Source of the DNA: Abyssicoccus albus
GTDB taxonomy: Bacteria > Bacillota > Bacilli > Staphylococcales > Abyssicoccaceae
NCBI RefSeq assembly: GCF_003815035.1
Contig: NZ_RKRK01000002.1
Coordinates: 242,163-306,162, forward strand
Reading direction: 5' to 3'
DNA: 64,000 nt
Part shown: positions 8,259 through 16,780 of the stretch, one piece after another
How the letters are laid out: each line of letters starts with the position of its first letter
Numbering within the stretch: position 1 is the stretch's first letter
The notes under the pieces: generated by a model
Told to the model about the DNA's origin: nothing
Seen by the model: the letters and a program-made list of their open reading frames with translations, nothing else
Database searches by the model: none
Translations under genes and position numbers: made by a program

Positions 8259-9437
8259 TTAAGACCGCTTAAATTTATTTGTCATAACAAAGTGAATGCA
8301 ATAAAGAATCATTAAGCCTATAAAAATTAAACTCGAAACATAGAAAGCATAATTTACATCTTGAGTATATTCCGTGATTAATCCACCAATTAATGGTCCG
8401 ATCATCGTGCCGAGTCCTTGTAAAAAGTTAAATACACCCCAAGATTCTTCTTTTAAGTCATCACGAATTGAAGAGGCCATGAATTTGTTCCACGCTGGGA
8501 GTAATAAACCATAAAATAATCCGACAATTAATGCGACGATACAAATAATGATGTAACTCGTGAAATGACTTAATGAGTAAATTCCTAAAGCATAAACAAG
8601 AAAACCAATTAAAACAACAGAATACGTTAACCAATGACCGAGTTTATCTAATAATCGACTCATGAGTAGCATTGCCAAGGCACATCCAAAGCCTCCAATA
8701 ATCAATATGATGGTATATTGAACATAATTTAATCCAATATCTTTGACAGCGTAGGTTGGAAGAATAGGAATTAGCATCCCAATGGCAAGCCCTTGTAACA
8801 GTATTCCTGGGAATAAAATTTTGTGATGGTTTACAATAAATAACATTTCTTTTAGCTGTTCTATTATATTCGTTGATTTACGATAAGTCACATGTACATG
8901 ACTAAAGATTAATAAAATTAATGCAATGACAAAACAAATTGGAATGAGGATTACAAATCGAGTTGGGTGAATACTAATGAATAAATTCATTCCGATCATA
9001 CCTGAAAGCATCCCCATGAGCCATGCAAAATAGACTAGACCCATCTCTTTTCCTCTTTGACGTTCGTCAATGTTACTTAATACCATAATCCAAATAGGGC
9101 ATACGGCAATTCCAACAAGAATTGAAGCAATAATGTATGTCACTGGATTTGGCATTAGGACCATTAATACGAGTCCGATTAAACCTAATATGAAACTAAC
9201 ATATAATACGGGTTTAGCACCGATACGTTTCATGACAAAACCAATCACCATGTTAGTACCAGCATCACTTATAAAGTGAATCGTCACAGCGATACTTGCA
9301 ATTGCTACGGTAATATTATTAGAAATCGCTGGAATACTTGGTAAGTAGCTTAAGACATACATCCCACGTGCAAATTCGACTAAAAATAACGTGATTAATA
9401 ACAACCAGAATGAATGTTTATGAGAAGAGTTTCGCAT
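8259..9437 (-). CDS. ltaA: Glycolipid flippase LtaA (MFS family)
   Basis: The 392-residue protein has twelve predicted membrane segments of the MFS fold. It lies directly behind ugtP with a 20-bp overlap, the arrangement of the staphylococcal ypfP-ltaA operon, and its length fits LtaA (about 396). In S. aureus LtaA moves the diglucosyl-diacylglycerol anchor made by UgtP to the outer leaflet, where LtaS builds lipoteichoic acid on it. Visible features include an N-terminal segment with EFARGMY and the loop RQRGKEMGLVYF between membrane segments. The assignment rests on family and context. Confidence 0.9.
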   Translation of the reverse strand: MRNSSHKHSFWLLLITLFLVEFARGMYVLSYLPSIPAISNNITVAIASIAVTIHFISDAGTNMVIGFVMKRIGAKPVLYVSFILGLIGLVLMVLMPNPVTYIIASILVGIAVCPIWIMVLSNIDERQRGKEMGLVYFAWLMGMLSGMIGMNLFISIHPTRFVILIPICFVIALILLIFSHVHVTYRKSTNIIEQLKEMLFIVNHHKILFPGILLQGLAIGMLIPILPTYAVKDIGLNYVQYTIILIIGGFGCALAMLLMSRLLDKLGHWLTYSVVLIGFLVYALGIYSLSHFTSYIIICIVALIVGLFYGLLLPAWNKFMASSIRDDLKEESWGVFNFLQGLGTMIGPLIGGLITEYTQDVNYAFYVSSLIFIGLMILYCIHFVMTNKFKRS

Positions 9438-10575
9438 ATTTAATCACTTTCTTATCTTCTAATGGTTTGTGATATGATTTCGTTAACTGTTCATTAATTA
9501 GCGATGCAATGTGTCGACTCGCTGTTGGTTTTCGATGTGTTTCCATAGACTGTTGCATATGTTTTAATTCCAATGGATGATCCAATAAATGATCAGCGAT
9601 ACGAATTGTTTCATTCGGATTATTGGCGATTTTTGCTAACCGCGTTCGATTGAAGTATTTTGCATTTTCTAATTCTTGTCCTGGTGCTGGGTTGTATAAG
9701 ATGAGAGGGATTTTACGTGCCAATGCTTCACTAATCGTAATACCTCCTGGTTTTGTAATCATCATGTCACACGACGCCATCCATTGATTCATCTCTTTTG
9801 TATAACCCATGATGAGTACTTGTGAGTAGTTTTTAAATTTATTTTTTAATTGTTGTGCGAGTTCATGGTTTCGTCCACATACAACAACGATTTGACGGTT
9901 TTCATCTTTTTTTATCAATTGTTGTATCATTTCATCAAAACCACGCAATACACCAAATGCACCAGCAACCATAAGGATTGTTTTTTTGTTAGGATCCAAA
10001 TTAAAAGATTTAAGCCATTGTTCACAATCGATTGATTCAGAAAATGCTTCATTAATTGGAATTCCGGTCACGTGTATAAGGTTTTCATCTACGCCGACTT
10101 TCATTAAGTCATTTTTAGTTTCATTGCAAGCTACATAATACCCTTCAGAGTATGGTGTGACCCAGTTCTTATGTAATCTAAAGTCTGTTATCACCGTTAC
10201 AATCGGAATATCGATATTCAATCTATTCTTTAGGACACTCATGACAGGTGTCGGGAATGTAACCAAGATTAAGTCTGGGTTATATTCTGCAACAAGTTTT
10301 AATAACTTATTTAATCCGTAGTATTTGTAGAAAGATTTATCAACAGCATTCGGCCTAGAGTAATAGAACATTTTATACGATGTTCTGAAATGCGTAAAAC
10401 TATTAATATAGTAAGTTTTTGCAACTGTAGTCAACAATGGATGTGCTTCTAAGAATAAGTCGTGTTTATACACATCGATTTCGTTTAAGTCTATTTGACT
10501 CATGATACTTTCAGTCGCTTGAATATGTCCATTGCCAAATGAACCAGTTATGATCAGTAATTTTTTCTTTGTCAT
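9418..10575 (-). CDS. ugtP: Processive diacylglycerol beta-glucosyltransferase
   Basis: The 385-residue GT28-type enzyme (YpfP/UgtP) adds two glucoses from UDP-glucose to diacylglycerol, giving the anchor of lipoteichoic acid. The N-terminal motif ITGSFGNGHIQAT is the MurG/MGDG-synthase glycine-rich loop. TDFRLHKNW lies mid-protein and TKPGGITISEALARKIPL is the donor-binding C-terminal signature (about residues 285-302). The start ATG is preceded by ggggtg. It is the first gene of the ugtP-ltaA operon and diverges from murE, with 195 bp between the starts. Confidence 0.94.
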   Translation of the reverse strand: MTKKKLLIITGSFGNGHIQATESIMSQIDLNEIDVYKHDLFLEAHPLLTTVAKTYYINSFTHFRTSYKMFYYSRPNAVDKSFYKYYGLNKLLKLVAEYNPDLILVTFPTPVMSVLKNRLNIDIPIVTVITDFRLHKNWVTPYSEGYYVACNETKNDLMKVGVDENLIHVTGIPINEAFSESIDCEQWLKSFNLDPNKKTILMVAGAFGVLRGFDEMIQQLIKKDENRQIVVVCGRNHELAQQLKNKFKNYSQVLIMGYTKEMNQWMASCDMMITKPGGITISEALARKIPLILYNPAPGQELENAKYFNRTRLAKIANNPNETIRIADHLLDHPLELKHMQQSMETHRKPTASRHIASLINEQLTKSYHKPLEDKKVIKYAKLFS

Positions 10576-10602
10576 TTTTACACCCCGTTAAGTTATGTGA
10601 TG

Positions 10603-10641
10603 CACTTATTTTTTGGTGTAAACACCATCCCCTTATAAGTA
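10603..10641. promoter_or_regulatory. Nested inverted repeat between ugtP and murE
   Basis: The near palindrome tggtgt-aa-acacca (10614-10627) sits inside a second pair of arms, acttat (about 10604) and ataagt (about 10640). It lies in the leader or promoter region of ugtP on the minus strand. It may be an operator or an mRNA hairpin; no known consensus is matched. Confidence 0.35.
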
Positions 10642-10714
10642 CATATGATATCTCATTATTAGTTTATCTTATTTAATAAATATTGAACAGAATTTCCCGA
10701 AGATTTACAAACAC

Positions 10715-10743
10715 TTAATAATATTAAATAAAGGTGCTATAAT
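10715..10743 (+). promoter_or_regulatory. Promoter of murE (extended -10)
   Basis: TGCTATAAT (TATAAT at 10738-10743) forms an extended -10 element; the weak -35 TTAATA lies 17 bases upstream. It is 28 bp before the murE start. Confidence 0.6.
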
Positions 10744-10770
10744 TTAATGATGAATATGAGGTGAGATGTA

Positions 10771-12255
10771 ATGGAGATAAAGCTGTTGATCGATCGATTG
10801 AAAATAAAACAAGTGTATGGACATACCAATAGAGAAGTGACCCATATTACAACAGATTCAAGACAAGTCAAAAAAGGTTCAATCTTTGTTGCGAGCAAAG
10901 GCAATCGTGTTGATAGTCATAACTTTATAGAGGATGTTATTAATAAAGGTGTTGAAGTGATTGTCGTTGAACGATTTGTTGAAGTATCGGATGATATTAC
11001 TGTAATACTAGTTAATGATAGTCTTCGAGTGGCTTCACTGTTTGCTCATATGTTATATGAATATCCAACAAATCATTTAACGACCGTTGGTATTACTGGA
11101 ACCAATGGTAAAACAACAATTGCGACGATGCTTCATCACTTATGGCAACACTTAGGTCTTAATTCTAGTTATATTGGAACGAATGGGTTTATGCTAAATG
11201 CTAATCACTATGAAACGAAGAATACAACGCCTGAAACAGTCACTTTAACAGAACATATACACGAAGCTGTCGATTTCGGTGCTGATGTTATGAACTTTGA
11301 AGTATCAAGTCATGGATTAATGATAGGTCGCTTAAATGGTGTTGAATTTGATATCGCGATATTTACGAATTTAACCCAAGATCATTTAGACTTTCATGGG
11401 TCAATGACTGATTATAAATATGCTAAAGAACGCCTGTTTACAGGGCTTGGTCAAGATTTGTCTAAAGAGAAATATGTGATTTTAAATGGTGATGATCCTG
11501 TCAGTGAACTGTATAGAACGAGCTCACCTTATGAAGTGATTACTTATGGTCTCCAATCTCATCACGATATTTATGCAGATCATATTAAAGAATCAATTGA
11601 AGGCACAACATTTCGTCTGATGACACCGACAGGTCAATATAATGTTACAAGTCCTTATATTGGACTGTTTAATGTATCAAATTTAATTGCGGCTATGACC
11701 GCTTGTTGGGTAAAGGGATATTCGTTTGAACAAATTATTCAAACGATTGATCAGTTGGAACGTGTATCAGGGCGATTAGAAGTATTAGATGATTCATTGC
11801 CTATTCAATTAGTGATAGACTTTGCACATACGCCAGATGGGTTACAAAAAGTGATTGAATCTGTTAAACCACTTGTTCAAAACAAACTGATTGTTTTAAC
11901 TGGAATGCAAGGGGAAAGAGATACGACGAAAGCTTTTGATATGGGTAGAATCGCATGTTTAGGAGATGTTGCAATCTACACGCCAGATAATCCAGTTGAT
12001 GATGATCCAGACTATTTAACAGGACTATTAAAAGCAGGAGCAACACACGATAATATATATGAATTTAGTGATCGCAGTCGAGGTGTCGAATTTGCAATAG
12101 AGATATCGGAACCGGGAGATACAATATTGCTTACAGGTAAAGGGCGCGAACCATACCAGATTGGACCTGGTGGTGTGAAGCATCCTTATCGTGAAGATGA
12201 GATTGCATTAAATGCGGCATATAAAAAATACGGAGTGATGGATCGTGAAAATTAG
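10771..12255 (+). CDS. murE: UDP-N-acetylmuramoyl tripeptide synthetase (L-lysine adding)
   Basis: The 494-residue Mur ligase attaches the third residue of the peptidoglycan stem peptide with ATP. The ATP loop GITGTNGKTT lies at about 107-116. The amino-acid site reads DNPVDDDP at about 405-412. Diaminopimelate-adding enzymes have DNPR there, so lysine is the expected substrate, as in staphylococci, and the length equals the S. aureus enzyme. The ATG start is preceded by gaggtgag. It is the first gene of a unit with the small YueH-like gene (11-bp overlap) and prfC, the same order as in S. aureus. Confidence 0.95.
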   Translation: MEIKLLIDRLKIKQVYGHTNREVTHITTDSRQVKKGSIFVASKGNRVDSHNFIEDVINKGVEVIVVERFVEVSDDITVILVNDSLRVASLFAHMLYEYPTNHLTTVGITGTNGKTTIATMLHHLWQHLGLNSSYIGTNGFMLNANHYETKNTTPETVTLTEHIHEAVDFGADVMNFEVSSHGLMIGRLNGVEFDIAIFTNLTQDHLDFHGSMTDYKYAKERLFTGLGQDLSKEKYVILNGDDPVSELYRTSSPYEVITYGLQSHHDIYADHIKESIEGTTFRLMTPTGQYNVTSPYIGLFNVSNLIAAMTACWVKGYSFEQIIQTIDQLERVSGRLEVLDDSLPIQLVIDFAHTPDGLQKVIESVKPLVQNKLIVLTGMQGERDTTKAFDMGRIACLGDVAIYTPDNPVDDDPDYLTGLLKAGATHDNIYEFSDRSRGVEFAIEISEPGDTILLTGKGREPYQIGPGGVKHPYREDEIALNAAYKKYGVMDREN

Positions 12256-12484
12256 AAAAAGTATTAGTGAGGGGTACGAATGTAAAGTATTTATATATCA
12301 AAATAAGAAAGAAGAGTATACAGTTATCAGTATTCCTGATTTAAATTGGTCAATACAATTTGAAGATGATTTATATGGGGAATCATTAGAGGAACATTTA
12401 GTACATTCACTATTCAATCTTGTTGATGAATCTTTGGCAAGAGAATTAGCATTAAGAATTAACCAATGGATAATAGAAATGTGA
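12245..12484 (+). CDS. Small YueH-like protein
   Basis: The 79-residue acidic protein begins inside the murE stop region (11-bp overlap) and ends 10 bp before prfC, so it is translated as part of that operon. The short core [20 protein letters not shown] and the C-terminal pattern LALRINQW fit the YueH family of Firmicutes. No function is known for that family and no catalytic motif is visible. It is not a shadow frame, since spacing, a ribosome site inside the murE end and conserved context support translation. Confidence 0.72.
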   Translation: MKIRKSISEGYECKVFIYQNKKEEYTVISIPDLNWSIQFEDDLYGESLEEHLVHSLFNLVDESLARELALRINQWIIEM

Positions 12485-12494
12485 GGAACATATT

Positions 12495-14054
12495 ATGGAT
12501 TTAACAAAACAAGTAAATAATAGAAAAACATTTGCGATTATATCCCATCCAGATGCGGGTAAGACAACTTTAACTGAGAAGTTATTGTTATTTGGTGGTG
12601 CAATAAGAGAAGCAGGAACAGTTAAAGGGAAGAAAACTGGAAAATTTGCAACGAGTGACTGGATGGATATTGAACAACAAAGAGGGATATCCGTTACAAG
12701 TTCAGTGATGCAATTTGAATACGATGGAATTAAGGTCAATATATTAGATACACCAGGACATGAAGACTTCTCTGAAGATACGTATCGTACGTTAATGGCA
12801 GTAGATAGTGCGGTGATGGTTATTGACTGTGCGAAAGGGATTGAACCACAGACGCTTAAACTTTTCAAAGTATGTAAAATGAGAGGAATCCCAATTTTTA
12901 CGTTTATTAATAAGCTTGATCGCGTTGGGAAAGAACCTTTCGAGTTACTTGAAGAAATAGAATCAACGTTAGACATCGAGACATACCCTATGACATGGCC
13001 AATTGGAATGGGTCAAAGTTTCTTTGGTATTATTGATCGAAATGAAAAATATATTGAACCATTTCGAGATGAAGAACATCGATTAAATCTGAATGAGGAT
13101 TATGAACTAGAAACATCTCATCCAATTGAAAACGACAGTGTATTTACTCAAGCAATTGAAGAATTGATGCTGGTAGACGAGGCAGGGGATGCATTTGATC
13201 AAGAAAAGATAGCAAAAGGAGACATGACACCGGTATTTTTTGGTTCGGCATTAGCGAATTTTGGTGTGATGAACTTTTTGAATGCTTATATCGATCATGC
13301 ACCATCACCGAAAGGTCGTAAAACTGTCGATGATGAGTTTATCGCACCAGATCACGATGAATTCAGTGGATTTATCTTTAAAATTCAAGCCAATATGGAC
13401 CCGAAACATCGTGATAGGATTGCATTCATGAGAGTCGTCAGTGGTCAGTTTGAACGTGGAATGGATGCGACACTCACAAGAACAGGAAAGAAGAGCAAAA
13501 TCAGTCGATCTACAATGTTTATGGCAGACAGTACTGAAACGGTTAATGATGCATATAGTGGAGATATTATCGGTTTGTATGATACAGGAACGTATCAAAT
13601 TGGTGATACGTTGTGTGATAAAGGTAAAATACAATATGAAGCGCTACCACAATTTACACCAGAGATTTTCATGAAAGTTAGTGCGAAGAATGTCATGAAG
13701 CAAAAGCATTTTCATAAAGGTGTTGAACAACTAGTTCAAGAAGGCGCTATTCAATATTATAAGTCGATGCATACTAATCAAGTCATATTAGGAGCTGTTG
13801 GTCAATTGCAATTCGAAGTATTTACACATCGAATGCAAAGTGAATACAACGTCGAAGTTGTGATGGATCCAATTGGTAAGAAAGAGGCAAGATGGATTCA
13901 TAACGAAGAAGATGTGACAGATGCGATGAATTCACCAAGAAGTATGCTTGTGTTAGATCGATATGATCGGAAAGTATTCTTGTTCGAGAACGACTTTGCG
14001 ATGAGATGGTTTGAAGATAAATTTCCAAATATTGAATTATATAGTTTATTATAA
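12495..14054 (+). CDS. prfC: Peptide chain release factor 3
   Basis: The 519-residue GTPase removes RF1 and RF2 from the ribosome after termination. GTP-binding motifs are clear: [13 protein letters not shown] (about 18-30), switch [10 protein letters not shown] (about 84-91) and NKLDR (about 139-143). The rest matches RF3 domains II and III in length. The start has gaggaac upstream. It closes the murE unit and is followed by a good terminator. Confidence 0.96.
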   Translation: MDLTKQVNNRKTFAIISHPDAGKTTLTEKLLLFGGAIREAGTVKGKKTGKFATSDWMDIEQQRGISVTSSVMQFEYDGIKVNILDTPGHEDFSEDTYRTLMAVDSAVMVIDCAKGIEPQTLKLFKVCKMRGIPIFTFINKLDRVGKEPFELLEEIESTLDIETYPMTWPIGMGQSFFGIIDRNEKYIEPFRDEEHRLNLNEDYELETSHPIENDSVFTQAIEELMLVDEAGDAFDQEKIAKGDMTPVFFGSALANFGVMNFLNAYIDHAPSPKGRKTVDDEFIAPDHDEFSGFIFKIQANMDPKHRDRIAFMRVVSGQFERGMDATLTRTGKKSKISRSTMFMADSTETVNDAYSGDIIGLYDTGTYQIGDTLCDKGKIQYEALPQFTPEIFMKVSAKNVMKQKHFHKGVEQLVQEGAIQYYKSMHTNQVILGAVGQLQFEVFTHRMQSEYNVEVVMDPIGKKEARWIHNEEDVTDAMNSPRSMLVLDRYDRKVFLFENDFAMRWFEDKFPNIELYSLL

Positions 14055-14107
14055 TGAATTAAGTATTGGAGTATTTAAGTAATATTGAGCATAACAGTTT
14101 AAATGAG

Positions 14108-14139
14108 GAATTCTTACTTAGTGTAAGAATTCTTTTTTT
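14108..14139 (+). terminator. Terminator of the murE-prfC unit
   Basis: The arms gaattcttac (14108-14117) and gtaagaattc (14123-14132) form a perfect 10-bp stem followed by seven T. Confidence 0.88.
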
Positions 14140-14383
14140 ATAAATATAATTAAAACATTTTTAATAAGATGTAAATGATAAATATAAAATAGATAAATGT
14201 TTAAAATCAAATAATATATAATAGTTAATTTGAAAATTAAATTAACTTAAAATTTAAATTCTAAATATTAAAATTAAGTTAGAAAAATATGAAAATAATA
14301 GTTTGACTTGTAAATTAATGGGTATATAATGTAGAAATATCACATATTTCTAATTATACAAATATATTAGAATTGGGGTTTTC
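14140..14383. other. AT-rich spacer before the WYL regulator
   Basis: This stretch is almost only A and T, with no gene visible. A possible promoter for the next gene is ttgact (14303-14308) followed by tataat (14325-14330) at 16 bases. Confidence 0.45.
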
Positions 14384-15313
14384 GTGTTAATGTCTAAGAA
14401 ATCTAATATTCTGCATATACATAAAAAAATAGTATTAGAAAAGTTTATACCCGTTAGTTATTTAAATGAACATTTTGATAAAAGTCAAAGAACATACCAA
14501 AGATATATGAAAGAAGTTGAAAAAGTAATTCATGATACTGAGAGAGTACTTGGTATAGGTGAAGAACATTTAAGTAAAATTACATATTCTGATGAAGAAA
14601 AAGGATTTATCTTGAAGTCTATTAATAATAAGCAAGATAGTCGTGAGTTAATTGCTTTAATGATTCAATTGAAAAGTATCACGCCATTTATATCTTCTAA
14701 TGTAATTCAATATTTAAGTTCAGCGATATCTAAAATTGATAAAGAAGATCAACCAATGTTATTGGACTATTTAGACCAGTTCCAAATCGATGGAGAGGCA
14801 ACACCTGAAGGATTACTTGATTTGCAGCAATTTATTTATGAAGGTAAGAGAATCAGTATAGAGTACTACGATGACGATGGGGAGATTTCTATAAAGAATG
14901 AGATCAAACCTCTGTATTTAATTTATCAGTTCTATCACCATAATCTTGTATACATTGAAAATGACTCAATTAATCAAATGAAAGTTGTAGATATTATTGA
15001 TTGGCAAGGGAAGCAATTTGAACAAGATGAAAATAACTATGATGATGTTTGTACTGACGATAGTAAAGATTTAATCGTTACTCGTTTAAGAATCGAGAAT
15101 GGTTTCTATGAAGGATTTAAAAGAACATTTCCAATCATCAAAGAGGTTAGTATTACTGATCAATATGCAGTTGTCGATGTTAATATTGCTTTTGAAGATA
15201 TCTTTTTTATTTGTTGTTGGGCAGCACCGAGAGTTCAAATTATTAAACCAAATTATGTCATTGAATTATTTAATAATAGAGTTAAGTTAATTAATCAAAT
15301 ACATCATGATTAA
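14384..15313 (+). CDS. WYL-domain transcriptional regulator (orphan)
   Basis: The 309-residue protein looks like a WYL regulator: an N-terminal winged-helix-like part (about 1-70, with VSYLNEHFDKSQRTYQRYMKE), a helical linker, and a beta-rich middle (about 150-210) with ISIEYYDDDGE, IKPLYLIYQFYHHNLVYIE and the closing strand QMKVVDI, as in WYL folds. The WYL triad itself is degenerate (YHHNLVYI in place of the rWYL strand). The C terminus fits a WCX-like extension. The start may be GTG at 14384 or ATG at 14390; the upstream site is weak. It stands alone, so its target is unknown; WYL proteins often sense nucleic acids or nucleotides. Confidence 0.65.
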   Translation: MLMSKKSNILHIHKKIVLEKFIPVSYLNEHFDKSQRTYQRYMKEVEKVIHDTERVLGIGEEHLSKITYSDEEKGFILKSINNKQDSRELIALMIQLKSITPFISSNVIQYLSSAISKIDKEDQPMLLDYLDQFQIDGEATPEGLLDLQQFIYEGKRISIEYYDDDGEISIKNEIKPLYLIYQFYHHNLVYIENDSINQMKVVDIIDWQGKQFEQDENNYDDVCTDDSKDLIVTRLRIENGFYEGFKRTFPIIKEVSITDQYAVVDVNIAFEDIFFICCWAAPRVQIIKPNYVIELFNNRVKLINQIHHD

Positions 15314-15560
15314 TTTCTTATCTTAATTCATTTCATAATTTCTTTTTCTTATTCTATTTTTATTATTAATAACATTAATGTAAGTTCTATTTATTTTTTA
15401 TCTCTCCATATTTTAATATAGTTATTCCCTTATTTAATTATATATAATTGTTTTATTTCAATACCTTACTATGAAAGTCTATTATTTTATGCTTTTATTT
15501 ATGCTTATAATAGTTTTGAACTCTTATTTGTATTTAAAAGATATATTATTTGTGAATTTT

Positions 15561-15578
15561 TTGTGAAAATATTCACTT
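15561..15578. promoter_or_regulatory. Rex-like (or CRP/FNR-type) operator
   Basis: The sequence TTGTGAAAATATTCACTT matches the Rex consensus TTGTGAA-n4-TTCACAA except for the last two bases. Further TGTGAA and TTCACA half sites lie at 15551 and 15595. Rex represses fermentation genes when NADH is low. The match is seen; which regulator binds is inferred. Confidence 0.45.
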
Positions 15579-15628
15579 ATAACTTGTTATTTTATTCACA
15601 TATAATATAATAAGAATATAGTAAGAAT

Positions 15629-15695
15629 AAGTTACCCCCTATCATTATTCTCTATGCAATACATCAATTGATATGATTGGTGTATTTTTGTTTTT
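15629..15695 (+). ncRNA. Possible short non-coding RNA with C-rich stretch
   Basis: A promoter-like pair, TTCACA (15595-15600) and TATAGT (15617-15622) at 16 bases, is followed by an unpaired ACCCCCT (15634-15640) and then a hairpin (aatacatcaat 15658-15668 with attggtgtatt 15676-15686) and ttttgttttt. The stretch has no open reading frame. Staphylococcal and Bacillus regulatory RNAs such as RsaE/RoxS use C-rich unpaired loops and RoxS is Rex-controlled, but I cannot show homology. Confidence 0.35.
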
Positions 15696-15832
15696 AATGT
15701 TCATATAATATTAAAAATTATCGGAGTTAAGTCATTTAAAAGAGATTGAAATAATAAATTTGTATTGTTATAGTGTATAGAAGAGTTATTAATAATATAT
15801 TTTATATTTAGTAAAAAAATTTATGATACCTA

Positions 15833-15862
15833 TTGACTATATATACTAACTAATGATATATT
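15833..15862 (+). promoter_or_regulatory. Promoter of the tRNA cluster
   Basis: TTGACT (15833-15838) and TATATT (15857-15862) are separated by 18 bases, about 25 bp upstream of the first tRNA. Confidence 0.65.
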
Positions 15863-15887
15863 ATAAAAGTCGAAAAAATTCTATTAG

Positions 15888-15961
<74 letters not shown>

Positions 15962-15974
15962 TTTAAGTACGAGT

Positions 15975-16050
15975 GGTCCTGTGGTGTAGCGGTTAACATG
16001 CCTGCCTGTCACGCAGGAGATCGCGGGTTCGATTCCCGTCAGGACCGCCA
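15975..16050 (+). tRNA. tRNA-Asp (GUC)
   Basis: Cloverleaf with acceptor arms GGTCCTG and CAGGACC, anticodon GTC at 16008-16010 and T-loop GTTCGATTC. The CCA end is encoded (16048-16050). Confidence 0.97.
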
Positions 16051-16061
16051 TTTTTAATATC

Positions 16062-16134
16062 GGCTCAATAGCTCAGTCGGTAGAGCAAAGGATTGAAAAT
16101 CCTTGTGTCGGCAGTTCGATTCTGTCTTGAGCCA
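16062..16134 (+). tRNA. tRNA-Phe (GAA)
   Basis: Cloverleaf with acceptor GGCTCAA/TTGAGCC and anticodon GAA at 16095-16097 in the loop ttgaaaa. CCA is not encoded. Confidence 0.97.
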
Positions 16135-16144
16135 TCTTTTTCTT

Positions 16145-16218
16145 GGCGATTGTGGCGAAGTGGTTAACGCATCGGATTGTGGTTCCGACACTCGTGGGTT
16201 CGATTCCCATCAGTCGCC
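16145..16218 (+). tRNA. tRNA-His (GUG)
   Basis: Cloverleaf with anticodon GTG at 16179-16181. The extra G at position -1 (16145) faces C73, the identity pair of tRNA-His. CCA is not encoded. Confidence 0.96.
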
Positions 16219-16228
16219 CTTGTATTAC

Positions 16229-16299
16229 GCGGGTGTAGTTTAGTGGTAAAACCTCAGCCTTCCAAGCTGATGATGTCGGTTCGATTCCGATCACCCGCT
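16229..16299 (+). tRNA. tRNA-Gly (UCC)
   Basis: Short cloverleaf (71 bases) with acceptor GCGGGTG/CACCCGC and anticodon TCC at 16261-16263 in the loop cttccaa. CCA is not encoded. Confidence 0.96.
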
Positions 16300-16308
16300 T
16301 TTTATTTA

Positions 16309-16383
16309 TCCACAGTAGCTCAGTGGTAGAGCTATCGGCTGTTAACCGATCGGTCGTAGGTTCAAGTCCTACCTGTGGAGCCA
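16309..16383 (+). tRNA. tRNA-Asn (GUU)
   Basis: Cloverleaf with acceptor TCCACAG/CTGTGGA and anticodon GTT at 16341-16343. The CCA end is encoded (16381-16383). Confidence 0.96.
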
Positions 16384-16385
16384 TA

Positions 16386-16457
16386 GGCCCCTTGGTCAAG
16401 CGGTTAAGACACCGCCCTTTCACGGCGGTAACACGGGTTCGAATCCCGTAGGGGTCA
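16386..16457 (+). tRNA. tRNA-Glu (UUC)
   Basis: Cloverleaf with acceptor GGCCCCT/AGGGGTC and anticodon TTC at 16419-16421. Only two bases separate it from tRNA-Asn. CCA is not encoded. Confidence 0.96.
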
Positions 16458-16460
16458 TAC

Positions 16461-16493
16461 AATCAGGAGCGAAATATCGCTCCTGATTTTTTT
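16461..16493 (+). terminator. Terminator inside the tRNA cluster
   Basis: The arms aatcaggagcga (16461-16472) and tcgctcctgatt (16477-16488) form a 12-bp stem with a 4-base loop, followed by a T-run. It ends six bases before the tRNA-Ser gene. Confidence 0.88.
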
Positions 16494-16498
16494 ATCGA

Positions 16499-16585
16499 GG
16501 GGAGTTGGCCGAGTGGCTTAAGGCGTACGCCTGGAACGCGTATAAACGTTTATTCGTTTCGAGGGTTCAAATCCCTCACTCTCCG
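16499..16585 (+). tRNA. tRNA-Ser (GGA)
   Basis: Class II cloverleaf (87 bases) with a long variable arm (gtataaacgtttattcgttt) and anticodon GGA at 16533-16535. Acceptor GGGGAGT pairs with ACTCTCC with one G-U. CCA is not encoded. It follows a terminator and has no room for its own full promoter between that terminator and its 5' end. Confidence 0.95.
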
Positions 16586-16590
16586 TTTTT

Positions 16591-16626
16591 AAGCATTCTC
16601 AGATGAGGATGCTTCTTTATTTATAT
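16591..16626 (+). terminator. Terminator of the tRNA cluster
   Basis: The arms aagcattctc (16591-16600) and gaggatgctt (16605-16614) pair with one G-U and are followed by ctttatttat. Confidence 0.7.
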
Positions 16627-16780
16627 ATAAATATATGAAATGACTATGTTGATTAATTATAATAATAATCAATATACGATTCATACTTATATCACAATTA
16701 AAAGAAATGATATATCATATATATGAGATGTAAATAAGATTCATTATATAAAACGAATGAAGTGAATAAGGAGTTAAATG

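Larger units (their letters stand above)
15314..15887. other. Gene-free 574-bp region before the tRNA cluster
   Basis: No protein gene is seen. The region holds a Rex-like site (15561-15578), a possible short transcript ending in a terminator (15629-15695) and the tRNA promoter (15833-15862), each listed separately. The rest is AT-rich. Confidence 0.6.

Noticed and set aside
12452-12976. A 174-codon minus-strand frame opposite the start of prfC
   Set aside because: It overlaps the conserved GTPase motifs of prfC completely and has no own signals.
16073-16462. A 129-codon open frame on the minus strand across the tRNA genes
   Set aside because: It is the antisense of Phe, His, Gly, Asn and Glu tRNA genes; such frames are a known artefact and it has no ribosome site.
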